From the NCBI GenBank assembly GCA_028689735.1, contig JAQVCP010000005.1:26844-90843 (forward strand): 64,000 nucleotides of DNA. The letters run 5' to 3'. The translations under genes and the position numbers were made by a program. Below the pieces are notes generated by a model. It saw only the letters and a list, made by a program, of their open reading frames with translations, was not told where the DNA came from and made no database searches. Shown in pieces: positions 33,290-41,932 of this stretch; positions within the stretch are counted from its first letter, which is position 1, and each line of letters begins with the position of its first letter. Origin of the DNA: Hespellia sp. (GTDB taxonomy: Bacteria; Bacillota; Clostridia; Lachnospirales; Lachnospiraceae).

Positions 33290-33928
33290 ATGGACTCTGA
33301 GGTGCCTTTTTTGAAGTCTTTTCCTCCTCCGCTTACGGAAGCCGAAGAAAAATATTACTTGCAAAAGTATACAGAGGGAGATTTAACAGCCAAGCATCTT
33401 TTAATAGAGCACAATCTCCGCCTGGTAGCTCACATCATTAAAAAATATCAGAATCTGGGCGAAGAACAGGATGACTTGATTTCCATTGGCACAATCGGTC
33501 TAATCAAGGCAATTATGACATTCAACCCCGAGAAGAAAGTGCGTCTCGGCACCTACGCCGCGCGATGCATAGAAAATGAAATTCTGATGCTTCTTCGTTC
33601 CCGAAAAAAATCTTCCAAAGAAATTTCTCTCTATGAGCCCGTGGGCACAGATCGGGAGGGAAACGAAATCCGGCTCTATGATATCATGGAGACAAAGGAG
33701 GATTCTATTCATGACAAGGTCGACCTCAAGGAAGATATTTTGAAACTCTATCAAAGCCTTGAGCAAATCCTCTCTCCCAGAGAACGGCTTGTCCTGAAAA
33801 TGCGTTATGGTCTGTATAATGAAGAAGAATATACGCAGCGGGAGATTGCCAAAGAGCTTGGGATCTCTCGTTCTTATGTTTCCCGCATAGAAAAAAGTGC
33901 GATAGAAAAACTTCGCACTTTCTTTTAA
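33290..33928 (+). CDS. sigK: Sporulation sigma factor, SigK-like
   Basis: A 212-residue sigma-70 family factor. Region 2 (AKHLLIEHNLRLVAHIIKKY, DDLISIGTIGLIKAIMTF, RLGTYAARCIENEILMLLR) and region 4 (LSPRERLVLKMRYGL, YTQREIAKELGISRSYVSRI) match SigK/SigE. The N-terminus FLKSFPPPLTEAEEKYYLQK matches SigK, with a short pro-sequence. I place the start at the ATG at 33290; it lacks a strong ribosome binding site, and an upstream TTG after GGAGAAG is a less likely option. The gene is uninterrupted, with no skin element. It would direct late mother-cell genes in a spore former. Confidence 0.8.
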   Translation: MDSEVPFLKSFPPPLTEAEEKYYLQKYTEGDLTAKHLLIEHNLRLVAHIIKKYQNLGEEQDDLISIGTIGLIKAIMTFNPEKKVRLGTYAARCIENEILMLLRSRKKSSKEISLYEPVGTDREGNEIRLYDIMETKEDSIHDKVDLKEDILKLYQSLEQILSPRERLVLKMRYGLYNEEEYTQREIAKELGISRSYVSRIEKSAIEKLRTFF

Positions 33929-33991
33929 GTATCCCTATGTATTTTCCGGGCGGATACCGCCTGTACTTCATGCTCCTCTGACCAGAGCTGC

Positions 33992-35236
33992 TTAAAGACA
34001 TTCCTCTGCATTTTCTTCTCTTCTCCGGAGAATATCGTACTGGCTTGCCGGAGCATCCAGCTCAACCAGAAGTTTCTGCTTCGGATGGGGTGCGCTCTCC
34101 TGCGCTGCTCCATCTTCGTCGTAGATTGCCTTTACTGTGACCGGCGTATTTTCCCCGTCCGGCTTCATGATTTCAATCTGCTCACCCACTGAAAATTTAT
34201 TGCGCTGTTCAATCTGATAAAGGCCATTCTGCTCAGCCTCAATGATTCCAAGATAAGTGTACCCCTTCACATAGGTATTGTTGTCATAAATCTGTGTCGT
34301 CTCATCCGGTTTTCCAAAGAAGAAACCTGTGGTAAACTGACGATAGGTACAGCTTGCAATCTGTTCCAGATACCATGGCATATTCTGCTCGTAGAGCTTC
34401 GGATCCTTCCGGTAATCATCGATTGCCTTACGATAGGTTCTTGCCACCGTTGCAACATAGAGCGCCGTTTTCATCCGTCCCTCAATTTTCAGACTGTCAA
34501 TCCCCGTATCTAGAAGCTCCGGAATATGCTCAATCATACAAAGGTCCTTGGAATTAAAGATGTAAGTTCCTCTCTCATTCTCATAGACTGGCATATATTC
34601 GCCCGGCCTGGTCTCCTCCACTACTGCGTACTTCCAGCGGCACGGATGCGTACAGGCTCCCTGGTTGGCATCCCGTCCGGTAAAGTAATTGCTCAGCAGG
34701 CATCTTCCCGAATAGGAAATGCACATGGCACCATGGACAAAGGTCTCAATTTCCAGATCTGCCGGAATGTTCGCACGCAGCTCCTTTAACTCTGCCATCG
34801 AGAGCTCTCTTGCCGAAACCACACGGGAGGCGCCCTGCTTATACCAGAAATTATAGGTAGCATAATTCGTATTATTTGCCTGTGTACTCACATGGCGCTC
34901 AATTTCAGGGCAGATTTCCTTTGCAATCTCAAACACCCCAGGGTCGGCAATAATCAGTGCATCCGGTCCAATTTCCTTTAATTCGGTGAAATACTCGCGT
35001 ACCCCCTCCAAATCATCGTTATGAGCCAGAATATTCGCTGTCACGTACACTTGCACACCATGTGCATGGGCAAATGCGATTCCAGCCTTCATATCCTCCA
35101 TAGAAAAGTTCTTTGCCTTTGCGCGAAGTCCAAAAGCCTCACCGCCAATATATACCGCATCGGCGCCAAATATAACTGCAGTCTTGAGCACCTCCAGGCT
35201 GCTTGCTGGAATTAATAATTCTGGATGTCTTGTCAT
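33992..35236 (-). CDS. U32 family peptidase-like protein (tRNA hydroxylation type)
   Basis: A 414-residue U32 protein. MTRHPELLIPASSLEVLKTA, then GADAVYIGGEAFGLRAKAKN, follow the family TIM-barrel start. The signature ETFVHGAMCISYSGRCLLSN, then TGRDANQGACTHPCRWKY supply the cysteines that likely bind an iron-sulfur cluster. In B. subtilis U32 proteins TrhP1/TrhP2 are encoded beside trmR and make 5-hydroxyuridine in tRNA. Here the gene is 21 bases from the trmR-like gene, so a tRNA role is more likely than proteolysis. AAAGGGA precedes the ATG. Confidence 0.9.
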   Translation of the reverse strand: MTRHPELLIPASSLEVLKTAVIFGADAVYIGGEAFGLRAKAKNFSMEDMKAGIAFAHAHGVQVYVTANILAHNDDLEGVREYFTELKEIGPDALIIADPGVFEIAKEICPEIERHVSTQANNTNYATYNFWYKQGASRVVSARELSMAELKELRANIPADLEIETFVHGAMCISYSGRCLLSNYFTGRDANQGACTHPCRWKYAVVEETRPGEYMPVYENERGTYIFNSKDLCMIEHIPELLDTGIDSLKIEGRMKTALYVATVARTYRKAIDDYRKDPKLYEQNMPWYLEQIASCTYRQFTTGFFFGKPDETTQIYDNNTYVKGYTYLGIIEAEQNGLYQIEQRNKFSVGEQIEIMKPDGENTPVTVKAIYDEDGAAQESAPHPKQKLLVELDAPASQYDILRRREENAEECL

Positions 35237-35257
35237 TTTTTTATTTCCCTTTCATTT

Positions 35258-35899
35258 CTACTTTTTCACACTGACTGCCACGCCATCTCCAAGCGGAATC
35301 ACCGAAGTCACAAGGCTCTCTTCATGCTTCAGCTCGTAGAGATATGCTCTCATACGGCGATGAATGGTCCGATTTCTCCGCTCCACTGCAAACCGTGACT
35401 CTATGATATCTCCATCCTGCAGTACATTGTCAGAGACGAGTACGCCCCCATGCTCCAGAAGACGAAGTACCTCCGGCATGTAATAGATATACTGTGCCTT
35501 TGCGGCATCCATAAAGATAAAATCATAAGAACCGGTAAGGCTCTTTAAAGTCTCCAGTGCATCGCCTTCTAAAAGCTCAATCTGCTCTTCTTTTCCGGCA
35601 CGCCTGAAATTCTCCCTTGCAATAGGGATTCGTTTTTCATATTTTTCTATTGTTGTAATCTTACAACCCTCAGAAACATTTTCACTCATCAATAACGCAG
35701 AGAAACCTACGGCAGTCCCGACTTCCAGGACGCGCATAGGTTTTTTCATGGCTAGGAGAACCTTCAGAAAGCTCTGCATCTCCTTGCGGATAATCGGCAC
35801 ATAATCTGCCAGAGCTTCCTGTTCTATGGTCTCAAGTACCTCACTGTTCTCTGTTTCTAAGGAGTTGATGAAGGTTACGATTCTTTCATCTACAATCAT
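35258..35899 (-). CDS. trmR: tRNA 5-hydroxyuridine O-methyltransferase-like protein
   Basis: A 213-residue class I SAM-dependent O-methyltransferase (Methyltransf_24/YrrM type). SAM-binding parts are VLEVGTAVGFSALLMSENV (motif I) and ITTIEKYEKRIPIARENFR. The metal-site aspartates are in YDFIFMDAAKAQYIYYMPEV and GVLVSDNVLQDG. In B. subtilis TrmR methylates 5-hydroxyuridine in tRNA, made by the U32 proteins encoded next to it, as here. It starts 3 bases after the RNase J stop, so is co-transcribed. Confidence 0.85.
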   Translation of the reverse strand: MIVDERIVTFINSLETENSEVLETIEQEALADYVPIIRKEMQSFLKVLLAMKKPMRVLEVGTAVGFSALLMSENVSEGCKITTIEKYEKRIPIARENFRRAGKEEQIELLEGDALETLKSLTGSYDFIFMDAAKAQYIYYMPEVLRLLEHGGVLVSDNVLQDGDIIESRFAVERRNRTIHRRMRAYLYELKHEESLVTSVIPLGDGVAVSVKK

Positions 35900-35902
35900 A
35901 TC

Positions 35903-37570
35903 CTACACATCCATAATAATCGGAATTATCATCGGTCTCCTCTTTGTCTTTTTCCAAATATAGTCATTCATGGTATCTCTGACAACTACTTTAATCTTAT
36001 TCCAGTCCGCATTCTTATTCGCAAGACACTTATCGAGAGCTTCTGTCATGACTCTCTTTGCTTCATCCATCAGCACTTCTGACTCTCTCACATATACGAA
36101 TCCTCTCGATACAATATCCGGACCTGCAAGCAGCTGATTGGTTCCCTTCTGAAGGGTGAGCACTACGATCAAGATACCGTCCTCCGCAAGATGCTGACGG
36201 TCACGAAGCACGATATTGCCCACATCACCGACACCAAGTCCATCCACCAGGATGCTTCCTGTATGAACCTTATCAACCACCTTCGCACTGTCATTATCCA
36301 GCTCCAGAACATCCCCTGTCTGCATCAGGAAAATATTTTCCTTTGGAATTCCGAGGTTCGCTGCAATGGCCGCATTCGCTTTGAGATGCTTATATTCTCC
36401 ATGCACCGGCATCGCATACTTTGGCTTCACCAGTGAATAGATTAGTTTTAATTCTTCCTGGCAGGCATGTCCAGATACGTGGGTATCCTGGAAAATCACA
36501 TCTGCGCCAAGGAAAGACAGTTCGTTGATAATCTTAGAGACTGACTTTTCATTTCCTGGAATCGGGCTGGAACTGAAAATAACCGTATCGGTAGGCTGAA
36601 TCGTAATTTTACGATGAACTCCGGCTGCCATTCTAGAAAGAGCTGCCATGGACTCACCCTGACTTCCTGTCGTAATCAGAACTGTCTTTTCCGGCGGATA
36701 ATTCTTCAATTGGTCAATTTCAATCAGGGTGTTCTCTGGAATATCCAGACATCCAAGTTCCGAAGCGATTCCGATGATATTGACCATGCTTCGACCTTCC
36801 ACGACTACCTTACGTCCATATTTGTAAGCAGAATTGATGATCTGCTGTACACGGTCTACGTTGGATGCGAAGGTCGCGATAATCATCCTCGTATTCTGAT
36901 GCTCTGCGAAAATGTGGTCAAATGTGATACCGACCGTCTTCTCCGACTGGGTGAATCCCGGACGTTCCGCGTTGGTACTGTCGGACATCAGGCACATAAC
37001 ACCTTTCTTTCCAATCTCTGCAAATCTCTGCAGATCAATGGCATCTCCGAATACGGGTGTGTAATCTACCTTAAAGTCTCCTGTGTGCACCACGATTCCT
37101 GCCGGTGAATAAATTGCAAGGGCAGAAGCATCCTGAATACTATGATTCGTCTTAATGAATTCGATTCTGAATTTTCCTAAATTGATGGACTGTCCGTGAG
37201 TCACAACTTTTCTTCTGGTAGAACGAAGTAAATTGTGCTCCTTAAATTTTCCTTCAATGATTCCCATTGTCAGCTTTGTTGCATAAATCGGAACATTGAT
37301 TTCCTTCATTACATATGCCAGTGCGCCAATGTGGTCCTCGTGACCATGAGTGATTACGAAGCCTTTCACTTTCTTTATATTGTCCTTCAAATATGTGATA
37401 TCCGGAATAACCAGATCAATTCCGAGCATATCATCAGCCGGAAAAGCCAGACCACAATCTACAACAATTATGCTGTCCTCATATTCGAAAACAGTAATGT
37501 TCATTCCAATCAGTTCAAGTCCTCCCAAAGGAATGATCTTCAGCTTTGAGTTGTTGCTTTCTTTCTTCAA
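35903..37570 (-). CDS. rnj: Ribonuclease J
   Basis: A 555-residue metallo-beta-lactamase/beta-CASP ribonuclease for mRNA decay and rRNA maturation. ITHGHEDHIGAL holds the zinc ligands, GDFKVDYTPV and DSTNAERPG are further core motifs, and HVSGHACQEELKLIYSLVKP is the beta-CASP end. The C-terminal KTKRRPMIIPIIMDV completes the small domain. RNase J is essential or major in most Firmicutes. A T-rich stretch lies before the ATG and the gene leads the unit RNase J, trmR, U32. Confidence 0.95.
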   Translation of the reverse strand: MKKESNNSKLKIIPLGGLELIGMNITVFEYEDSIIVVDCGLAFPADDMLGIDLVIPDITYLKDNIKKVKGFVITHGHEDHIGALAYVMKEINVPIYATKLTMGIIEGKFKEHNLLRSTRRKVVTHGQSINLGKFRIEFIKTNHSIQDASALAIYSPAGIVVHTGDFKVDYTPVFGDAIDLQRFAEIGKKGVMCLMSDSTNAERPGFTQSEKTVGITFDHIFAEHQNTRMIIATFASNVDRVQQIINSAYKYGRKVVVEGRSMVNIIGIASELGCLDIPENTLIEIDQLKNYPPEKTVLITTGSQGESMAALSRMAAGVHRKITIQPTDTVIFSSSPIPGNEKSVSKIINELSFLGADVIFQDTHVSGHACQEELKLIYSLVKPKYAMPVHGEYKHLKANAAIAANLGIPKENIFLMQTGDVLELDNDSAKVVDKVHTGSILVDGLGVGDVGNIVLRDRQHLAEDGILIVVLTLQKGTNQLLAGPDIVSRGFVYVRESEVLMDEAKRVMTEALDKCLANKNADWNKIKVVVRDTMNDYIWKKTKRRPMIIPIIMDV

Positions 37571-37695
37571 AAAATTTTACCTCCATTTTTTATTTATATA
37601 ATTTTTTTCAATTTCTTTTCTTTTATCAATGTGCAATTCTACTTTCCCAGACAACGAAAAGAAGATGGCGTGTCTTCACCCCATCAACTAATCTG

Positions 37696-37959
37696 CTATG
37701 AAAGTTCAATATCAACATCGTCCAATAGTTCTTCAAACACTTTCGAAACTGCCATAAGTTCTGTGTCATCTTCCACAATCTCATAGAGGCTGTCTCTGTC
37801 CTGATCCGCACTCGTGTCCTTTAAGATCAGACATTCTGCATCATCATCCTCTGAATCAGTGACAAGAATGTACGTAACGCCACTGACTTTTGTCTGTTCC
37901 AGCACGAAAAAATCCACTGTCTCTTCCGTGTCTTCGAACATAAATTTAATCTTTTCCAT
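37696..37959 (-). CDS. DUF1292 protein
   Basis: An 87-residue acidic DUF1292 protein: KIKFMFEDTEETVDFFVLEQ, then GVTYILVTDSEDDDAECLIL and DDTELMAVSKVFEELLDDVD. The family is encoded beside ruvX and ireB in most Firmicutes and its function is unknown. The start at 37959 follows GTAGGAG; it overlaps no other gene and follows ruvX after 7 bases. Confidence 0.88.
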   Translation of the reverse strand: MEKIKFMFEDTEETVDFFVLEQTKVSGVTYILVTDSEDDDAECLILKDTSADQDRDSLYEIVEDDTELMAVSKVFEELLDDVDIELS

Positions 37960-37966
37960 ATAACTC

Positions 37967-38434
37967 CTACTCAGATACCATATTCTCTTCTGATATTGTT
38001 GCCTTATCCTTTTCCAGATAAATAGAATCAAGATATCCCTGCAATATAAAAACAGCCGCTATGGTATCGACATATTTTTTGCGATCTTCTCTTCTGACCT
38101 TGCTCTCAATCAACGTTCTCTCTGCTTCTACCGTGGTAAGACGCTCGTCCCACATGATAACCGGCAGCTCTGTCCGTCTCTCTAACATCTCTTTTAGTTC
38201 CAGAGATTTTTCCGCACGTTCACCAATATCATTATTCATGTGCTTGGGAAAGCCAAGGACAATCTTCTCCACATCATACTCCTTTGCAAGAGCTTCTATC
38301 CGGGCAAGTGTCTGTCTCAGCTTATTCTCAGCTTTTCGATGAATAGTCTCAATTCCCTGTGCCGTAAGACCAAGCGGGTCGCTGATTGCCACACCGACGG
38401 TCTTAGACCCATAGTCTAGTCCCATAATTCTCAT
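37967..38434 (-). CDS. ruvX: RuvX/YqgF, pre-16S rRNA nuclease or Holliday resolvase
   Basis: A 155-residue YqgF/RuvX protein with the RNase H fold. [20 protein letters not shown] holds the first aspartate, [20 protein letters not shown] the second strand and [19 protein letters not shown] the catalytic D-E-R-x-T/S cluster, and [14 protein letters not shown] the last aspartate. In E. coli YqgF trims the 5' end of 16S rRNA. It lies between ireB and DUF1292, the usual order in Firmicutes. The C-terminal tail is slightly extended ([12 protein letters not shown]). Confidence 0.93.
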   Translation of the reverse strand: MRIMGLDYGSKTVGVAISDPLGLTAQGIETIHRKAENKLRQTLARIEALAKEYDVEKIVLGFPKHMNNDIGERAEKSLELKEMLERRTELPVIMWDERLTTVEAERTLIESKVRREDRKKYVDTIAAVFILQGYLDSIYLEKDKATISEENMVSE

Positions 38435-38441
38435 AAATTAT

Positions 38442-38705
38442 TTATTCCCATGAATTGTGGTCAATATACGCCTTCAGCATCTCTTCCACTAATTCATCTC
38501 TTTCTACCTTCATAATCAGACTTCTGGCACCATTATGACTTGTAATATAAGTCGGATCACCTGACATAATATACCCCACAACCTGATTTACTGGATTGTA
38601 TCCTTTTTCTTTCAATGCTTTATACACAATCTCAAGGATGTCCTTCGCCTGAATCTGCGGCCCCGGCTCAACCTGGAAAAATTGTGTATTACTTAAATCG
38701 CCCAT
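38442..38705 (-). CDS. ireB: IreB family regulatory phosphoprotein
   Basis: An 87-residue protein of the IreB family (former DUF965). It has [40 protein letters not shown] and [13 protein letters not shown]. In Enterococcus faecalis IreB is a substrate of the kinase IreK and limits cephalosporin resistance. The N-terminal part (SNTQFFQV) has possible Ser/Thr phosphorylation sites. GGAGGAG precedes the ATG. Confidence 0.93.
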   Translation of the reverse strand: MGDLSNTQFFQVEPGPQIQAKDILEIVYKALKEKGYNPVNQVVGYIMSGDPTYITSHNGARSLIMKVERDELVEEMLKAYIDHNSWE

Positions 38706-38781
38706 TCTTACTTCTCCTCCGTTTTTCTTTCCGACTACTGTACTTATACAACATCTATCTTACCGTATATTTTCAGAAAAT

Positions 38782-40080
38782 TCAATGTACAATTTGTGAA
38801 ACTTCATCAATTTCAACATTTAGGATACAATTTGACATTTTTCTTTCTCCCGGTAGTGCAATTTTTATATATTCCTTCGTGTGGCCAACTTGACAGAGCT
38901 CGCCTTGCCACTGCATTTCTTCCTCAAACAAAACTTCAACCATTTTTCCAATAAATTTTCTTTCGTATGCACTCTGCTTCTCTTTTCCCATTGCAATCAT
39001 CTGATTGCTTCGGATCGTCTTTGCATTCTCCGGGACTTGATTCTCCATCACCGCGGCTTTTGTCCCCTCACGTTTTGAGTATTTAAAAATGTGTGTCTCG
39101 TAGAAATTCACTTTGTTCACAAAGTCCATAGATTGCTGGAATTCTTCCTCCGTCTCTCCCGGAAATCCAACGATTACATCCGTTGTGAGCGCCGGGTTAT
39201 CAAAGTACTTGCGCAGAAGCTCACATTTTTCATAGTATTCTTCGCTGGTGTATCTCCTGTTCATCCGCTGAAGTGTGGCATCACATCCGCTCTGCAGGGA
39301 CAAATGGAAATGAGGACACATTTTCTCCAATCCGCCTATGGTCTTTGCAAACTCCTCTGTTATGATTCTCGGCTCTAACGAGCCCAAACGAATCCGGCGG
39401 ACTCCTTCAATCTCATGCACGGCAAGAATCAAATCCAGTAATGTCTTCTTCTCTTCAAAATCAATTCCATAGGAACTGAGATGAATTCCGGTAAGCACTA
39501 CTTCCTTGTATCCGTTTTGGGCAAGCTCTGTCACCTCGGAGATTACATCCGAAAGACTTCTGCTTCTTACCCTGCCCCTGGCAAACGGAATAATGCAGTA
39601 GGTACAAAACTGATTACAACCATCCTGTACCTTAATGTAGGCACGGGTATGCTCTGCCGTCTTACTTAAACGAAGGGACTCATATTCATCGGTGTGATTA
39701 ATGTCGATAACCGCCTTTTGAAAATGAGGCTGGCTCTCCCCGAAATATTGTTCCAATATGGGAATCAGATCCTGCTTCTTGTTATTGCCAATGACGATAT
39801 CTACAACCTCGTCTACCTGTCCCTTTTCCTCCTGCGCCTGCACGTAGCAGCCTGTGGCAACCACGATAGCTTCCGGGTTCAGTTTTTTCGCACGGTGAAG
39901 CATCTGTCTCGACTTTCTGTCCGCCATATTCGTCACCGTGCAGGTATTAATCACATAGACATCCGCTTTCTCATGAAAAGAGACAATCTCATATCCGTGA
40001 TTTTCCAGCAATTCCTGCATAGCTTCCGTCTCATATGCATTTACTTTACATCCCAAATTGTGCAAGGCTGCTTTTCTCAT
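38782..40080 (-). CDS. mtaB: tRNA t6A methylthiotransferase MtaB
   Basis: A 432-residue radical SAM methylthiotransferase that converts t6A37 to ms2t6A in tRNA. The N-terminal UPF0004 domain has LHNLGCKVNAYETEAM, INTCTVTNMADRKSRQ and VATGCYVQ, whose cysteines hold the auxiliary iron-sulfur cluster. The radical SAM cluster is CNQFCTYCIIPFARGR. The C-terminal TRAM-like part is present. Its start at 40080 follows AGGAG. It is monocistronic or leads the mtaB-ireB-ruvX unit; 76 bases separate it from ireB. Confidence 0.95.
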   Translation of the reverse strand: MRKAALHNLGCKVNAYETEAMQELLENHGYEIVSFHEKADVYVINTCTVTNMADRKSRQMLHRAKKLNPEAIVVATGCYVQAQEEKGQVDEVVDIVIGNNKKQDLIPILEQYFGESQPHFQKAVIDINHTDEYESLRLSKTAEHTRAYIKVQDGCNQFCTYCIIPFARGRVRSRSLSDVISEVTELAQNGYKEVVLTGIHLSSYGIDFEEKKTLLDLILAVHEIEGVRRIRLGSLEPRIITEEFAKTIGGLEKMCPHFHLSLQSGCDATLQRMNRRYTSEEYYEKCELLRKYFDNPALTTDVIVGFPGETEEEFQQSMDFVNKVNFYETHIFKYSKREGTKAAVMENQVPENAKTIRSNQMIAMGKEKQSAYERKFIGKMVEVLFEEEMQWQGELCQVGHTKEYIKIALPGERKMSNCILNVEIDEVSQIVH

Positions 40081-40218
40081 ATTTTTTCTCCTACTATCTT
40101 CTTGAACACCGGCCCATCTTAAATTCGCTTTCAGCAAATGGACCGATGCTGCATGTCAAGTTTTCATATAGAACCTGACACAACCATCAAAATTAACTTG
40201 TATTTATCCTTTTGTTTC

Positions 40219-40247
40219 TTGACTTTTAATTACCTATCTCGTAGAAT
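40219..40247 (+). promoter_or_regulatory. Promoter of the HPr-like gene
   Basis: TTGACT (40219-40224), 17-base spacer, TAGAAT (40242-40247), about 50 bases before the HPr-like ATG. Confidence 0.8.
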
Positions 40248-40298
40248 ATACCTATGACGTGTTCATATTGGAAAACAATTCAAGGAGGAAACATTATT

Positions 40299-40532
40299 AT
40301 GAAAACAGTTCAAATTTCTTTAAATTCAATTGACAAAGTAAAATCTTTTGTAAACGAGATTACAAAGTATGATTATGACTTTGATTTAGTATCCGGAAGA
40401 TACGTAATTGATGCAAAATCTATCATGGGTATCTTCAGCTTAGATTTATCAAAACCGATTGACCTGAATATCCACGCTGACGGTGAGATGGATGCCATCC
40501 TCGCAGCACTTGATGCTTACATCATCAAATAA
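40299..40532 (+). CDS. HPr-like protein without the active-site histidine
   Basis: A 77-residue HPr-fold protein. The Ser46 region of HPr is kept (DAKSIMGIFSLDLSKPIDL), but the His15 loop (G-I-H-A-R-P-A in HPr) is SIDKVKS here, so the phosphorylatable His and the following Arg are missing. It cannot accept phosphate from Enzyme I. The conserved serine still could be a target of HPr kinase, as in the Crh protein of Bacillus. AAGGAGG lies before the ATG. A strong promoter and terminator make it a one-gene unit. A role in carbon catabolite signalling is inferred only. Confidence 0.88.
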   Translation: MKTVQISLNSIDKVKSFVNEITKYDYDFDLVSGRYVIDAKSIMGIFSLDLSKPIDLNIHADGEMDAILAALDAYIIK

Positions 40533-40545
40533 AACAATGTTTTTT

Positions 40546-40577
40546 AGCACTCCGCATGATTGCGAGGTGCTTTTTTT
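40546..40577 (+). terminator. Terminator of the HPr-like gene
   Basis: AGCACTCCGC pairs with GCGAGGTGCT (one mismatch), loop ATGATT, followed by TTTTTT. Confidence 0.88.
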
Positions 40578-40617
40578 ATGTAATAGGAAAGATCTCTGAA
40601 CTTTCCTATTACATAAA
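40575..40617. repeat. Perfect 17-bp inverted repeat
   Basis: TTTATGTAATAGGAAAG (40575-40591) and CTTTCCTATTACATAAA (40601-40617) around a 9-base loop. It overlaps the T-run of the preceding terminator and is not itself followed by a T-run on either strand. It is between convergent genes. It may be an additional stabilising stem or a short mobile-type repeat. Confidence 0.8.
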
Positions 40618-40667
40618 GCCCCTCCGGGGGATACACGTTGCACACAAGATAAAAATGGTCAAAGGTA

Positions 40668-41849
40668 TTATCTACACATAATCACTTCTGTTGTATCAAT
40701 CGCCTGCTGATACAACTCATCAATCTTCTCTTCCAGCTTCTGTTCGGACTTGATAATCCGCTCCAGGTTCGGTTTGGTCACCGGATGCTTTGCTACAAAA
40801 ATGGTGCAGCAATCCTCAAATGGCAAAATGGAAGTCTCATAGGTATCAATCTTTAAGGCCACATCCACGATCTCCTGTTTATCAAATCCAATGACCGGGC
40901 GATACACCGGAAGTGTACATACATCATTGGTCGCGGCCAGACTCTGCATCGTCTGGCTGGCAACCTGTCCGATACTCTCTCCCGTAATTAATCCAAGGCA
41001 GTTATTCTGCTTTGCAAAATGTTCTGCAATCTTCATCATATAACGTCGCATGATAATCGTAAGCTCTTCGTGTGGACACTTCTCATAAATATAAAGCTGG
41101 ATATCTGTAAAGTTCACCACATGAAGCTTGATCGGTCCGGAATATTTTGCTACTAATTTTGCCAGGTCAACTACTTTTTCTTTTGCACGTTCGCTGGTAT
41201 ACGGGGGTGCATGGAAATAAGTTGCTTCCAGTCCCACACCGCGCTTCGCGATCATATATCCGGCAACCGGGCTGTCGATTCCACCAGATAAAAGAAGCAT
41301 GGCTTTTCCATTGGTTCCCACCGGCATTCCTCCCGCACCTGGAATAATCTCAGAATACAGATAAATTTCTTTTCGGATTTCAACATTCAAGCGGATATCC
41401 GGATGGTGTACATCCACCTTCATCTCTGGAAATGCATCCAGGATCACACCTCCAAGCTCGCAGTTGATCTCCATGGAATTCAGCGGATAGCTCTTTCTCT
41501 CTCTGCGTGCTTCTACTTTGAAGGTCTTATTTTTATCAGGATACACTTCGGCCACATAAGCCTCTACATCCTTTTTCAGCTGTTCAAATCCCTGATCTTC
41601 CAGACGCACCACCGGGCAGATTCCAACAATACCGAACACTCTCTTCAGGCTCTCTACGGTCTCTTCATAATCGTATTCCCCCTCTGCATCTACATAGACG
41701 CGTCCTTGTGCCTTATGCACATTGAACTCTCCATCTACATCTTTCAGGGCGTAGCGCATCTGACGCACCAGTGCATCCTCAAAAAGATAACGGTTCTTTC
41801 CCTTGATTCCGATCTCACCGTATTTAATCAAAAATGAATGAAATTTCAT
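40668..41849 (-). CDS. thiI: tRNA 4-thiouridine synthetase ThiI
   Basis: A 393-residue ThiI without a rhodanese domain, as usual in Firmicutes. The N-terminal ferredoxin-like and THUMP parts run to about residue 165. The PP-loop motif MLLLSGGIDSPVAGYMIAKR is at about 180-200 and binds ATP to adenylate uridine 8 of tRNA. The sulfur comes from a cysteine desulfurase, encoded immediately upstream (83 bases apart). The start at 41849 follows AGAGG. The C-terminal EEKIDELYQQAID is normal. Confidence 0.95.
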   Translation of the reverse strand: MKFHSFLIKYGEIGIKGKNRYLFEDALVRQMRYALKDVDGEFNVHKAQGRVYVDAEGEYDYEETVESLKRVFGIVGICPVVRLEDQGFEQLKKDVEAYVAEVYPDKNKTFKVEARRERKSYPLNSMEINCELGGVILDAFPEMKVDVHHPDIRLNVEIRKEIYLYSEIIPGAGGMPVGTNGKAMLLLSGGIDSPVAGYMIAKRGVGLEATYFHAPPYTSERAKEKVVDLAKLVAKYSGPIKLHVVNFTDIQLYIYEKCPHEELTIIMRRYMMKIAEHFAKQNNCLGLITGESIGQVASQTMQSLAATNDVCTLPVYRPVIGFDKQEIVDVALKIDTYETSILPFEDCCTIFVAKHPVTKPNLERIIKSEQKLEEKIDELYQQAIDTTEVIMCR

Positions 41850-41932
41850 GGTTTTTCCTCTTTCTTTTCTCAAGCAGTCCAGCCCGGTCCGCTTTTTTGC
41901 AAACCAGACCAGACCGCCCATTCTTCTAATCC

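Noticed and set aside
33992..35236. Secreted collagenase
   Set aside because: The old U32 collagenase label is not supported: no signal peptide, and the trmR neighbour points to tRNA modification.
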